NCBI GenBank assembly: GCA_029582155.1
Contig: CM055896.1
Location: forward strand, 28,220,684 to 28,284,683
Source: Panopea generosa
Lineage: Eukaryota > Mollusca > Bivalvia > Adapedonta > Hiatellidae
Direction of reading: 5' to 3'
DNA: 64,000 nucleotides
In this document: piece after piece, positions 1 through 10,910 of the stretch
How the letters are laid out: the number at the start of each line of letters is the position of its first letter
Position numbering within the stretch: position 1 is the stretch's first letter
Notes under the pieces: generated by a model
Told to the model about the DNA's origin: nothing
The model's database searches: none
Seen by the model: only the letters and a program-made list of their open reading frames with translations
Position numbers and translations under genes: made by a program

Positions 1-71
1 TTTTTTGCAAACATTTTTTTGTTGCTATTATATTTGTTTCTATGATGATTTATTTTGCTGAACTTGAATAA

Positions 72-105
<34 letters not shown>
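72..105. repeat. Poly-G homopolymer, 34 G
   Basis: An uninterrupted run of 34 G on the plus strand. It could form a G-quadruplex, and its true length is hard to sequence. A second run of 30 G lies at 22923-22952. Confidence 0.95.
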
Positions 106-106
<1 letters not shown>

Positions 107-969
107 CAAAGCCACACGCCAATTACCTGTGGATTACTCCACACCAGGAGCATGTTCTGGGTACACGGACATAACACTGAAATGTTTTGCATATTTTTTT
201 TATGTTTTGTTATATATACATGTATTATAAAAGTTGCACTAGGCCTAACTGGTTTTAACATTTGGTCCTAAATGCATTGTTATACAAAATACCCCAACCC
301 ATGCGGAGTTTATCGACTATAAAATTACTTGATCAACAATGAAAAAAGCACAAAACATTTAATTATTATGGCCATTAATTCATCGACGTATACATACAAG
401 AGTTGGACAAAGTCCAGATGTGCGACGATCTCCGATAATGCCATGTTTTCACTTTTTTTTGAGAGCGTGTTTTCTTTCAAACAAGCACAATCAAGCTACA
501 AAATGTAACTAATAGTAACGGCACCGGAAGTTGACGTTGCCTGCGACGTTGTTATGTTAGCGCGTGAGCCATTGAGGCTCCCCACGGGATTACAAATCAC
601 ATTTTTATCTATTGTTGGTTTAAACATATTTATTCATAAATTATGTACAGCATATTCTACAACATATCTAGTAAAAGGATTGAAACGAAAGAAAATATTT
701 CTTATATAGTTTCTCTCCTCAGTAACTTATACAAACATTTGTGTAAGGTGGCGAAGATTCATTAGATTAGTTTTGATATATTAACAAAATAGAGTTCTAT
801 AAAAGATATATGATTTTTACATCGATAGTTGTATGTCTTGTTAAGTTTTGAAAGAAAACAAAATTTTATAATTAATCATATAAATTAGAATTAAAAACAA
901 AATAAACAGAAAAAAAGGTGGACGAGTTCAGGACTAAAGCGAGCGAGCCAAGGGAAACAGACAGCAACA
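106..969. other. Intergenic, no gene recognised
   Basis: AT-rich sequence with no convincing ORF, exon or RNA gene. Part of it, next to 970, may be the 3' untranslated region of the adjacent minus-strand LINE or its insertion site. I could not find a target-site duplication that would fix the element's border. Confidence 0.5.
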
Positions 970-1052
970 TATAAATTATTATTATTATAATTATAATAAT
1001 TATTATTATAATTATTATTGTTATTATTATTATTATTATGATTATTGTTATT
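970..1052 (-). repeat. (ATT)n microsatellite tail of the LINE
   Basis: Imperfect ATT/TAA trinucleotide run about 40-120 bp beyond the LINE stop codon. Read on the minus strand it is an (AAT)n-type tail at the 3' end of the element. Simple-repeat 3' tails of this kind are usual in CR1/L2/RTE-group LINEs. Confidence 0.75.
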
Positions 1053-1090
1053 TACAAGTCTACAGCTTTACAGCGTTGTTAGATAAGTTT

Positions 1091-4000
1091 TTAGTTTTCG
1101 TTATTAAAACGCTTACTCGAGAGTATATATTTGTGGACAGCTTTAAAAATTTCGACGTTTGTATTGTGGGGGAGATGAGGTTCTCCAAAGATAAGTGTGT
1201 TGAGGGTAACAGTGCATATATGAGAGATTGATGCAAGAAGTGTAGCGCGTTCGACATGATAAATAGGACAGACGAGGAGGTAATGATTTGTACTTTCAAT
1301 TGCTCCACATGTACATAGTGGAGAATTTTCAATGTTTTTTTGGAATAAGTGTTGTTTCAGCGTGCTACAATTTGTACGAAGACGAGTATGCACGACCTGA
1401 CATTTGCTTGTGCCTGTGTAAAAGTGTTTTGATGTTTTGGTAAGATTTTTATTTAGCTGGTGCTTAAAGGCATTGATAGAAACGGCTTGTCTTGTTTCAA
1501 TAGGTAGATTGTTCCAATCACGGACAACAGATGGCATGAAAGAATTATAGTAGAGCGCTGTTCTCGAACTTGGAATTTGTAGGTCATAACTATTTCTGAG
1601 ATTATACGGGGAATTTTCACCTATTTGGGATGGTACTAGTGTAGATAAGTAGGGAGGAGTCATATGGTTTACCATTTTATAGAAAATAATTAATTTGTGT
1701 TTCGTCCTTCGAGTTTCTAGACTTTCCCACCCAACTTCTGTGTTTAAGTTATTAATTGATACAAGTTTTGTTGTTCCAGTTGCAATGCGTGCTGCTTCGT
1801 GTTGAATTTTTTCTAACTCGTGTTTTTCATAATTAGTGCAGTTATCCCAGATTGTGTTACCATATTCTAACAGTGGTCGGATAAAAGATGTATATATTGT
1901 CTCCAGGGATCTTCTGTCAAGCTGATATTTCAGTTTTCTCATGACTTTAATTCTTGACCATGCCTTATCCATAATGTATTGAATATGAGATTGCCAGGTA
2001 CAGTTGTTTGATAAAAGTATACCTAAGTGTTTTTGTGATTGTACTTCTGATATTTGTTGGTTATGCATATATAGTGGTGGATGGACGGGTTGATTACGTT
2101 TCCTAGATATAAGAAGCGATTCAGTCTTCGATGGATTAAAAGTTACAAGCCATTGTTTTGACCATTCAGTGATTTTGTTGATGTCGGAATTCAAAATTTG
2201 TGCAGCATTGTTTATATTGTTATTATGATCGATTATAAAGTACAGGCTTGTATCGTCTGCAAAAAGACGAGTGTTAGATGCGATATCAGATACTATGTCA
2301 TTAATATAGACTAAAAATAGAAGCGGACCTAAAATGGACCCCTGAGGCACTCCGGCCTTGATTAATGTCCAATCAGATTTGGTACCAGGCAAAACAACAC
2401 ATTGTTGCCTATCTTGTAGGTAGTCATTTAGCAAATTTATAAGTTGATTTGACATTCCTGCTGCTTTTAACTTGACTATTAGACCTTTGTGCCAAACTCT
2501 GTCAAAAGCTTTGCTTATGTCAAAAAATATAACGCGAACTTCTTTACCGTCATCGATAGCTTTACTGAACATATTGTACAGATAAGTTAACTGGTTAATT
2601 GTTGAATCACCAGGAACAAAACCAGATTGAAATGACGAAATAAAATTAGTATCACGAAAGAAATTATACATGTGTTTAAAAATAAGTCTTTCAAACACTT
2701 TGCCAATTACGCTTAACAGTGATATAGGTCTATAGTTATTAACCAAAGAAGGGTCTCCTTTTTTATAAACAGCGCATACAAATGCTTCTTTCCAGACTTT
2801 TGGGAAAACACTTTTGGTCAGACAAACGTTAAATAAGTTGCATAAAGGCGTCGATAATTCATTAGCTATTTCACGCAAGACGTAACTGTTGATATCATCG
2901 GGACCTGAGGCTTTGCCTGTTGGCAGTGTTTTTAAGATACTACTTACATCGTTAGGCGATAGTCTAATAAATGAAATGATATCATTGTTATCACTTGGTA
3001 ATATGATTGGTGGTAAAATATTGTCATCATTAAGAATTGTCTGTTCCTGGAAAAAATTATTTAATATGTTTGCTTTGGTATTGTTATCAGAGACAATGTT
3101 TCCATTATCGTTTAGTGGTGGGACAGCTGGTTTATCATTTGAATTGATAAATGATTTTAATGTTTTCCACCAGTCCTTTGGCAAAAGAGACGGTGAATTT
3201 AATTTAGAAGCTAAATTTTCGTAGTATAACTTTTTAGTTTTGCGTATAAGCTTGACAACGTCATTTCTATATTTTTTAAACCTGTTCCAGCTATAAATTG
3301 AATTGAATCTCTTGGCTTTTTTGTATAATCGTTTTCTAACCCTAATATTGCGCTTTATTTCACTGGTAATCCATTTCGGCTCATGTGGTTTAATTACAAC
3401 AGTTTTATTTGGAATATATTTGTAAGAAATTTCCTTTAATTTTGCAGATAAGTTGCTAGCATACACATTTATGTCGTCAGTGATAACTTTATTCCAGTTT
3501 GTTTCGTTAATTTCATTCTTGAATGAAGCATAATCGCCACGTTCATATTTCCAGACTCGTCTTTTAAAAGTAAATTGTTTCGACTTATTAAATTTAAAAA
3601 CACCAAATATTGGACAGTGAAATCTAATATCTTGGTTTAAAAAAGGTTCTGCCACCCCACATGTTATCAAACTGTTTTTGTTGCTTAAAAGTAAAATATC
3701 AATCAAAGATTTGGAGTTCTCAGTATAATGAGTTGGTTCAGTAATAGTCTGGTATAGACCTAGCTGTTGACATAAATTATCTATTTTTGTAGATGAAGTA
3801 TTACTTAGCATATTATAGTTTAAGTCACCAGTGATTATAATATCCTTAATACCAGTATCGACTGCAAGGTTAATAGAATCTCCTATTATATTGGTGTAAA
3901 CAGAGCTAGAGCTAGGAGGTCTGTAGAATAATCCTAATAGTAAACGTTTGTTATTGAGTAATATATCGACCCATATACATTCAAGTGGGTTGATTTCAAG

Positions 4001-4738
4001 ATCGTGTCTACGTTTGTAGTGTATTGTGTCGTTAATGAATAACATGACCCCTCCGTGGTTATCTCCAATGCGATCTTTTCTTTCTGGTTTGTTAAAAGAA
4101 GGAAGCATCATATCATCAGTTGAAACAGAATCATCGAGCCATGTTTCAGTAAAAGTAAGTATATCAAAACCATATAATTCGGAGTAGATGATATCCAATT
4201 TGTGCTTTATACTCTGAACGTTGTAGTGTACTAACGACAAATTATTCGAAAAATCTAGAGCTTCGAAATTACAATGAGATGAGGTGGATTGAGTACTACT
4301 GACAGAGCTTGTATCAGATGTAAGTAGTTCAATGGGGCCTGGGTTTGGGTGTACATCTCCTGATAACAACAATATGACCGATAGCCAAGTTAGGAAAGTG
4401 ATCTCAAATATCATAGATGCAATGCATTTAGTCAAGTCTATATTTTCTGTGTATGTTTTACCTTTGATTAAGTGTCTGTATGGGTGTACAATCGCAGAAT
4501 GACATTGTGAATTCCAGTGTATATTAATGAGCAACGATAAAAGACACAATGGACATTGGTACAGTGACATTAACATTAATAGTTGCAACAACGCTGCAAA
4601 CTTATATTTAATGCAGATCGACAGAGTGTTGGCGTCAGAGTACGTTTTCAAACTGGTCATGAAATTGTTGAAAGATAAATTAAAAACAAATCCGACACCA
4701 ACACAAATGCGATCTTCAAGCACAAAATTGCATGACAT
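1091..4738 (-). CDS. LINE polyprotein: 2A-like peptide, AP-type endonuclease, reverse transcriptase, C-terminal Cys/His motif
   Basis: This is the replication protein of a non-LTR retrotransposon: it nicks chromosomal DNA and reverse-transcribes the element RNA at the nick. Residues 1-126 are variable and partly hydrophobic. Residues 127-135 read GDVHPNPGP, a 2A-like motif. An EEP/APE endonuclease domain spans about 168-380, with HYNVQSI, the acidic FTETW, YRPPSS, ITGDLNYN and a terminal FHCPIF. The RT domain spans about 590-900, with KASGPDDI, NNYRPISLL, FFDISKAFDRVWH, AGVPQGSILGPLLF and the catalytic FADD box at 826-829. Near the C-terminus, CTCG followed by H and C residues looks like a zinc-knuckle. 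The uninterrupted 1215 codons suggest a recently active copy. The start is the first ATG of the open frame; the true initiation site is unproven. Confidence 0.93.
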   Translation of the reverse strand: MSCNFVLEDRICVGVGFVFNLSFNNFMTSLKTYSDANTLSICIKYKFAALLQLLMLMSLYQCPLCLLSLLINIHWNSQCHSAIVHPYRHLIKGKTYTENIDLTKCIASMIFEITFLTWLSVILLLSGDVHPNPGPIELLTSDTSSVSSTQSTSSHCNFEALDFSNNLSLVHYNVQSIKHKLDIIYSELYGFDILTFTETWLDDSVSTDDMMLPSFNKPERKDRIGDNHGGVMLFINDTIHYKRRHDLEINPLECIWVDILLNNKRLLLGLFYRPPSSSSVYTNIIGDSINLAVDTGIKDIIITGDLNYNMLSNTSSTKIDNLCQQLGLYQTITEPTHYTENSKSLIDILLLSNKNSLITCGVAEPFLNQDIRFHCPIFGVFKFNKSKQFTFKRRVWKYERGDYASFKNEINETNWNKVITDDINVYASNLSAKLKEISYKYIPNKTVVIKPHEPKWITSEIKRNIRVRKRLYKKAKRFNSIYSWNRFKKYRNDVVKLIRKTKKLYYENLASKLNSPSLLPKDWWKTLKSFINSNDKPAVPPLNDNGNIVSDNNTKANILNNFFQEQTILNDDNILPPIILPSDNNDIISFIRLSPNDVSSILKTLPTGKASGPDDINSYVLREIANELSTPLCNLFNVCLTKSVFPKVWKEAFVCAVYKKGDPSLVNNYRPISLLSVIGKVFERLIFKHMYNFFRDTNFISSFQSGFVPGDSTINQLTYLYNMFSKAIDDGKEVRVIFFDISKAFDRVWHKGLIVKLKAAGMSNQLINLLNDYLQDRQQCVVLPGTKSDWTLIKAGVPQGSILGPLLFLVYINDIVSDIASNTRLFADDTSLYFIIDHNNNINNAAQILNSDINKITEWSKQWLVTFNPSKTESLLISRKRNQPVHPPLYMHNQQISEVQSQKHLGILLSNNCTWQSHIQYIMDKAWSRIKVMRKLKYQLDRRSLETIYTSFIRPLLEYGNTIWDNCTNYEKHELEKIQHEAARIATGTTKLVSINNLNTEVGWESLETRRTKHKLIIFYKMVNHMTPPYLSTLVPSQIGENSPYNLRNSYDLQIPSSRTALYYNSFMPSVVRDWNNLPIETRQAVSINAFKHQLNKNLTKTSKHFYTGTSKCQVVHTRLRTNCSTLKQHLFQKNIENSPLCTCGAIESTNHYLLVCPIYHVERATLLASISHICTVTLNTLIFGEPHLPHNTNVEIFKAVHKYILSSKRFNNEN
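4334..4360 (-). other. 2A-like ribosome-skipping motif in LINE ORF
   Basis: Codons 127-135 encode GDVHPNPGP preceded by a hydrophobic LTWLSVILLLS stretch. 2A and 2A-like peptides end in D(V/I)ExNPGP and make the ribosome skip the last Gly-Pro bond. APE-type LINEs of aquatic invertebrates often carry one near the N-terminus. Here His replaces the conserved Glu, so activity is uncertain. If active, it would free a 134-residue leader from the endonuclease-RT protein. Confidence 0.7.
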
Positions 4739-4944
4739 TTATATTGCTCCATTTGTTCCCCCATCTCTCTCGCGGTAGTCCAGAACGTCCTAATCGAAGT
4801 GTATTTAAGAAAAAAATAAAAAGCATGTTTTGGTAAAAAAGAGGCAATAAATATTTTATATTAACTCATAATTACTGATCACGAGTGAGAAATAACTAAT
4901 TATGTAACTTGAATGAAGGATAATCAACTGTAATCTTGATTCCC

Positions 4945-5205
4945 ATCATCACTATAAGAAGTATCATTATCATCCCAACAATATGCATAATTATTGTAGT
5001 TAACATAGTGCTCAACAGTTTATATCTTCCTTCGATCGATATACATAATCTCCTACATCAACATAATAACCAATAGTATCATTATCATCCCAACAATACG
5101 CATACTTATTATAGTTTACATAGTACTCAACAGTTTATATCTTCCTTCCACCGATATACATAATCACCTACATCAACATAATAACCAATAGTATCATTAT
5201 CATCT
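4945..5205. repeat. 115-bp tandem repeat, about 2.3 copies
   Basis: The block beginning AGTATCATTATCAT recurs at 4960, 5075 and 5190, an exact 115-bp spacing, with about 90 percent identity between copies by eye. It is rich in CAT/ATC motifs and grades into looser repeats of the same vocabulary downstream. Confidence 0.85.
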
Positions 5206-5916
5206 GAATGTATTGTATGAGTACCTGATTTAACATACTAATCAAAAGCAGTATCCCTACATTATGCACAAAGACTTCATCATTACAATACTTATAAGCA
5301 ACGTTAGTACTGTATAATTAAACACACCCAGCTTCATCAACAAAATAATGGTAAACATCATCAAAACATTTCGCTTAAATTCATACTCTTCATTATAATA
5401 CTGATAAGAAACATCATCATCCCAACGTTATACTTCACCCAGCAATATAAGTAAGCAGCTTCATAAACGTATCTATGTTCACTTTTATCCCAAAATATTA
5501 CATACTTATTTTCATCAACGTATTGCTCATGAGCTTCATCACCATTCCAACGTTGGACATGTTCATCTTTATCAGAAAAGATACTCATAGTGTATCACCA
5601 TCATCCCGACAGTATACACCGTCGTCTATATCAATATATTATTTATGTTATCATCATCATCATCATCGTCATCATCATCATCATCATTATCTATTGTTAA
5701 CAATCACATTATTTAATCCGATGTTTGATGAAGTCCTATTAATTGTGAGCCGAAACTACTGCCATTATATACATGAAATCCATTAATATCCGCAGATCGC
5801 CATCCGGAAACATTTGTTTCATCTTTACAACGTTGTAATCTTTGAACAAACTCGGAGCTTGAGATGCAACAGTATTGGCCAAACACACTATCCAGGCAGC
5901 AGCGGTTGGCTTCCTT
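5206..5916. repeat. Degenerate ATC-rich repeat region and (CAT)n microsatellite
   Basis: Loose repetition of 'catcatcccaacgttat'-like words, then a (CAT/ATC)n trinucleotide run at about 5648-5690. The remainder to 5916 has no recognisable gene. Short ORFs here follow the repeat composition and lack family similarity. Confidence 0.6.
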
Positions 5917-6090
5917 CACAGGCAGGATTAATGGACCTTGGTTGGTCACTCCCTACCACCCCCACACCTCAATTTTTTTTTTGTGGTCAATTCTATGTTC
6001 AATCCATCCAAAATACCAAAAAAATAATTTGAGGTATTGGGGTAGGGGTGGTAGGGAGGGACCAACCAAGGTCCATTAATCCTGCCTGTG
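5917..6090. mobile_element. Hairpin (MITE-like) element with about 65-bp inverted arms
   Basis: The left arm, starting CACAGGCAGGATTAATGG, is matched by its reverse complement ending at 6090, with only a few mismatches over about 65 bp and a loop of about 40 bp (A/T tracts). There is no coding capacity, as expected for a non-autonomous DNA element. CTTCC-like words flank both ends, but no clean target-site duplication is visible. A transcript would fold into a long hairpin. Confidence 0.75.
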
Positions 6091-7672
6091 ACTTCCCTTT
6101 ATCGACTTCTCTCCTCTAACATACAGCTGTAGCCTCTTCTGCAGCCTCTGTCGATCTCCTGCTACCATGTCCTTAAACAATATATTGGCATGTGTAAAAA
6201 GTTTCATGAAGTAACCTTTAAAGTTTTTGGAGTTGTGCTCTGGAAATGGTGATTTTTTTTTTTTATTTTGTAATTATTTGTTTCCATGAACAGAAAAAAA
6301 GAAAATGAAACTCCCTCATAGCAAAAGGCACTTACATACCACTAGCTTAATATGTGAACACAATTTTGTCAAGTTGCCTTGAATGGATTTGAAGTCATGC
6401 TCTGGAAATTAAGAATTTTGTAATACTGGGTTTTTGTTTCTATGGCAACAGAAAAAAACTCTCTCCTCGCACCCTTATGAATGTTTAATCTCCTTTGAAG
6501 GATCCAGTCTCAACTGTTTTGGCCAAACAATACCACAGATGTCAAGATGATCAAAATAATTCCTAAAATGGATGATAAAGAGAGAATTTACTGTTTTTCT
6601 GTGTGTAAATCAAAGTCCCCTTACTGACTCCAAGACTTATATAGAAAAGGGAAAGCAACTGACAGAGATGTTATGAACGCTTGTGTATTCGCGCAAAATC
6701 TTGAGAAATTTCGTTTTCAAATCTCCAAACCACCAAAATTCTTTCTCTGCACAATGAAATTCTCAAAAAAAACAAGGTCATTCACAGCAAATTGTGTTAA
6801 AAATTGTTGAAGTCCTTACAATAACAAAATTTGTATACTGCAACTAAAATATCAAGGAAAGTATTTGGAATTTTACTTCAAACCGCAATATTTTAAATTA
6901 AAGATCATTTTGTGCATTTAAAACTTCTAAAGTTACATACACCTTACATTTTATGTAAAAAATTCAGTTAACTGTGAAATGTGAATGATTAAGTTGCCAA
7001 ATTATTAATTCTCTGCATACTATGAAACTATTTTATAAACATTTAGTAGAGTGATGCAAGTTTCCTGTCCTTTATATAAGTCCTTGCAGACTCCAAATAA
7101 ATCATTGCCGCTTCATTTGATCAAAGTTGAAACTCAAAGGAATCATTTATACTGAATATTAATATGAATTTTATCCGGACATCAGTTCTTGAGAACTTTA
7201 TGCCTTTTTTGGCCCCTGCTGATCTCTTATCGATATTAAATCCCCTTTGAAAGACTAAGTCTCAACATTATTATGGCCAAAAAGAAAGACGAGAACTAGC
7301 TCCTTTATTTGAACAAACTTGAAACTCCTACTTAAAGGAATCATGATAATTTATACCAAATATAAATTTGCTGGTTGGTTCTAGAGAATTTTTTTTAATG
7401 AAAATGTCCTATGCTAAACTGACGTCTTGGGGACAGGGCCAGTTTTGACACTAGGGTCATGGCTTAAACAAACTGGACAGAAACTTATTAGGTGATATTT
7501 CATGCAAAATGTCAAAGCTCTTGTTTCAGAGAAGATTTTTGAAATTTTAAAGAAAAAAATATTTGAATAAAATAGTCGTTCGAATCAAAATTTACAACGG
7601 ATATATTGTGATCACAACAGCTCATGGCAAGCCTTCCGACTCCGGTGACCTAAAATGAAACAACTTTTACTA
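6091..7672. other. Intergenic; contains a dispersed repeat about 6690-7090
   Basis: No gene was recognised. About 350 bp at 6690-7090 is clearly related, in the same orientation, to 51040-51380 (shared words include AACAAAATTTGTATACT and GCCAAATAATTAAT with small changes). It is therefore an old interspersed repeat. Two similar fragments around 6490 and 7245 ('cctttgaa..ga..agtctcaac') are another repeated word. Confidence 0.6.
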
Positions 7673-7687
7673 CTTGTAAACCTGTAT

Positions 7688-7957
7688 ACTGTCTTCCGTG
7701 GCATAGTGGTTAAGGCGTCCGCCTCGGAAGCAGGAGGTCGAAGGTTCGAATCACGGTGGAAACGCTTGGATTTTTTCTGATGCGGCCATTTGCCCACTCA
7801 GCAGCTAGTTAAATTGAGGTTACAGAATGTCTAACAGCTCTACGCCTGGCAATGATAGCTTTCGGGAAGTAACTGTTAGAACATAAAGGTGTCTCATAAG
7901 CCTAGTGTGGCTGGCCCTTTCAATAGGGTTGACACTATAATAAATAAACATTTTACT
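7688..7957 (+). mobile_element. tRNA-derived SINE
   Basis: The head has an A box (TGGCATAGTGG) and B box (GGTTCGAATCA) with tRNA-like spacing. The acceptor and T stems do not pair, so it is not a functional tRNA. About 190 bp of non-tRNA body follows, then an ATAATAAATAAA tail. Flanks TTGTAAACCTGTAT (7673-7686) and TTGTAAACCTCTAT (7958-7971) look like a 14-bp target-site duplication with one mismatch. Confidence 0.85.
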
Positions 7958-8084
7958 TTGTAAACCTCTATCAATTCCGGATCTACTCTTTAAACAAGAG
8001 GCCCAAGAGGGACTGAGGACGCTCTACTGACTCATAGTGGCCATAGTACTTTTTGAAATTGTACTACTCAGCAATAGAAACATC

Positions 8085-9430
8085 GCGGCGGGGTCATTTT
8101 TAACCCTTAAGGACACCATTTGAACAAATCTAACAAAACTATAGTTGGTCATCATTACTACATAAACATTTTGAAAATCTGTTGTACTGTTCATGAGAAG
8201 AAGATTTTTTAAGTTTTGGACTATTTTTAGTAATGGTGGCCATCTTGAATTTTAGATAGAAAAAATAATTTTCTGTTTTCCCACAGTATCCCAATGTAAA
8301 ATTCTAAGTCCCCTTACAGGGCCCCTATATATTTTAGCCCCTAAGTTCTTATCTGCAATCAAGCCCCTACACTTAGGGATAATTTATATCAAATATGTAC
8401 AAATCTGACATACCTGTTCTTAAGAAAACAATTTTACTAATTCCCAATTTGTACCATTTTCAGGCCCCTCCTGACCCCTTAAGACATAGGAACCAAGTCA
8501 TTTTTACAAATCTTAACCTCCTTTACCTAAAAATGCTTTAGTGAATATATAGGCAAAATTATTTCCATTAAAAAAAAAAAAAAAAAAATATTATATTAAC
8601 ATGTCCCCCAATTGAAATCTCAGGGCAGGGTTATTTATAACCCTAGGGACACCATTTGAACAAATCTAACAGAACTATAGTTGGTCGTCATTACTACATC
8701 AACATTTTGAAAATCTGTTGGGCCATTCATGAGAAGATTTTTTAAGTTTAAAATCTTCTGTATAGTCTCCTATGCAATAGAAACACCCATGTGAAGTTTC
8801 AGTTTAATTGGCCTAGTGTTTTAAGAAAAGATGAAAGAAAAAGAGAATTTTCTGTTTTCCCATAGTATCCCTTATGTAAAATTCTAAGTCCCCTTACAGG
8901 GCCCCTATAAATTTTAGCCCCTAAATTCTTTTCTGCAATCAAACCCCTACACATAGGGATAATTTATGCAAAATATGAACAAATCTGACATACCGGTTCT
9001 TAAGAAAACGAATTTAGTAATTCCCAATTTTTACCCTTTTTGGGCCCCTCCTGACCCCTTAAGACAGTGGAACCCAGTCATTTTTACAAATCTGAACCTC
9101 CTTCGCCAAACAATGCTTCTGTGAAGATATAGGCAAAATCATATCCATTTTAAAAAAAAAATATAAAAAAAAATTATGACATGTGTCCCCTCTAATTGAC
9201 CCCTCGTGGCAGGGTCATTAGTACATACAAATTTTGAAAATCTGTTGGGCCGTTCACGAGAAGAAGATTTTTTAAAGTTTTGGACTATTTTTAGTAATGG
9301 CGGCCATCTTGAATTTCAGATAAAAAAAAAATCTTCTGTATAGTCTCCTATGCAATAGAAACACCCATGTGAAGTTTCAGTTTAATTGGCCTAGTGGTTT
9401 CAGAGAAAGTGCTGCTAACAGACGACAAAC
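8085..9430. repeat. About 550-bp interspersed repeat in 2.4 tandem copies
   Basis: Sequence at about 8090-8590 recurs at about 8625-9170, and its first part again at about 9210-9430. Landmarks are ACACCATTTGAACAAATCTAAC, CTAAGTCCCCTTACAGGGCCC and CCTCCTGACCCCTTAAGACA. The copies differ by small indels and each ends in an A-rich tract. No coding capacity was recognised. The word style matches interspersed repeats common in bivalve genomes. Confidence 0.8.
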
Positions 9431-10309
9431 AACTCGCCATCGCATCAGCACTTCTGGCCTTTGGTTAGTAGAGCTAAAAAATCGGCATACATCCCCTCCC
9501 CCCTCAAACTCTTGTATTTTGACTGAAAACGTGTATGCCCTTTCAGATTTTATGTTGCGCCTCACCCGCTCTAAACTGAAATCCTGGATCCACTCGTGTA
9601 AATAGGATCAATTTGAAATCAAAATGAAATCACTCAACTCATTTAATATGGCACAAAATATGTTGCACTTTTAGCGGGAAATCTGTTTTAGTCTAACCTA
9701 GGGGCAAAGCCCAAGTCGGGAAAATCCATATATATATATTTGGCAATACTGAGTCAGTGAGTATAAATAAGTCTGAAATATTGGAAAAAAATGTATTAGC
9801 CAATTTTAAAAGTTGGAAAAATCCCGATACATTCCCTTTAAAGGCGAGTCTGCCAAAATCTAATGGACCTTCCCATTTCAGAGTCCTTTCATGGTAGTGA
9901 AAACACACATAAATTTCATTGATGTATGGGTAATGGTTACTGAAACCAGTTAGGCATGGTTGTACAAAACGTTTATAAAGTAACAGACTGGAAATGAAAT
10001 CATGAACTTCCTCTTTTGCTCAAATCATAATTCAATCATATTACTATCAAGAGTGAAACCTAGTTGGTTATCTAATAAATGTAATTTTGGAATTAGTAGA
10101 GTTAATAGGTGCTCACTACTATGCAAGACGCATTGTGTTAAAATTATGTTTACAACAAGAAATGTCACTGGTAAGTGTTGCATGCCCCCCATATGTTTGT
10201 TGAAAAATAACAATATAATTATGTTATAATAGGTAGCGATGTATGTATCCATGAATATAGTGTAATGGACTGATGTTTCAGACTAGACATGCAATTTCAT
10301 GTTTTTTTT
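9431..10309. other. Intergenic; includes interspersed repeat about 9595-9880
   Basis: No gene was recognised. The segment 9595-9880 (TTGAAATCAAAATGAAATCA ... AATTTTAAAAGTTGGAAAAATCC) is related to two copies in the USP12/46 intron at about 30290-30540 and 30780-31020. It is therefore a dispersed repeat. Confidence 0.55.
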
Positions 10310-10910
10310 ACATTAAAGCGTGACCTTGACCTTTTGTAACCTTGACATCTGATGTAATGGTCTGGGTATTTCAACAGTTAAATGCTGCTGAAACATCATC
10401 ATGAAATCCCTAAATGTAAGACAAAGTTACAGATCAATTGTTGATAAATTGAGCCAAGTGTTTTGAAATCCATCCATGTATGATAAAGTTAAAGGACAGA
10501 CTTGAAATCTCAAACAGATTCAAAGTGTTGTCATACTTACTAAAAGTGTGACCTTGATCTTTGGGTCTAGGTCTTACTTATGACACGTCATCATGATAAA
10601 TTGAGCCAAGTTAAAGGCAAAGTCACAGACCAGACACACAATATCAAACAAATTGAAAGTGTGACCTTGATCTTTGAGGAAAGGTTCTGGGTCTTACATG
10701 CGACACTTAATTATGTCATGTTGATCAACTGTGCCAAATGTTTTTAAAATTTATCAATATACGACATACCGGACAAGAAATGTCAAAATGACTGAAAGTG
10801 TTGTCAAACTCAAATTGTGACCATGACCTTTTAGGTACGGGTGTGTGTCTTACTCACGACACGTCGTCATATTATGTTGATCAATTGTAGCAAGTATTAT
10901 AAAAATGTCT
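10310..10910. repeat. Degenerate tandem 'gtgaccttgacc' repeat, four monomers
   Basis: Four diverged monomers begin near 10319, 10548, 10662 and 10812. Each has a GTGACCTTGA(C/T)CTTT head, then TGGGTCTTAC..GACAC(G/T)TC and a 'tgccaaatg..ttttaaaat' part. This composition is typical of a repeat family widespread in molluscs. No coding potential. Confidence 0.75.

Larger units (their letters stand above)
970..4790 (-). mobile_element. Non-LTR retrotransposon (CR1/L2-like LINE), apparently full-length ORF
   Basis: The element runs from a short GC-richer 5' leader near 4790, through a single 1215-codon ORF, to an (AAT)n tail near 970. The ORF has no stop or frameshift, unlike the other two LINE copies in the window (20.7-22.3 kb and 26.15-27.45 kb), so this is probably a recent insertion. 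No target-site duplication was found, so both borders are approximate. Absence of a separate ORF1 is either family-specific or means the 5' end is truncated. The clade is assigned from general domain order, not from a phylogeny. Confidence 0.85.

Noticed and set aside
7688..7766. Functional tRNA gene
   Set aside because: A and B boxes are present but the acceptor and T stems do not pair, and a SINE body, tail and target duplication follow.
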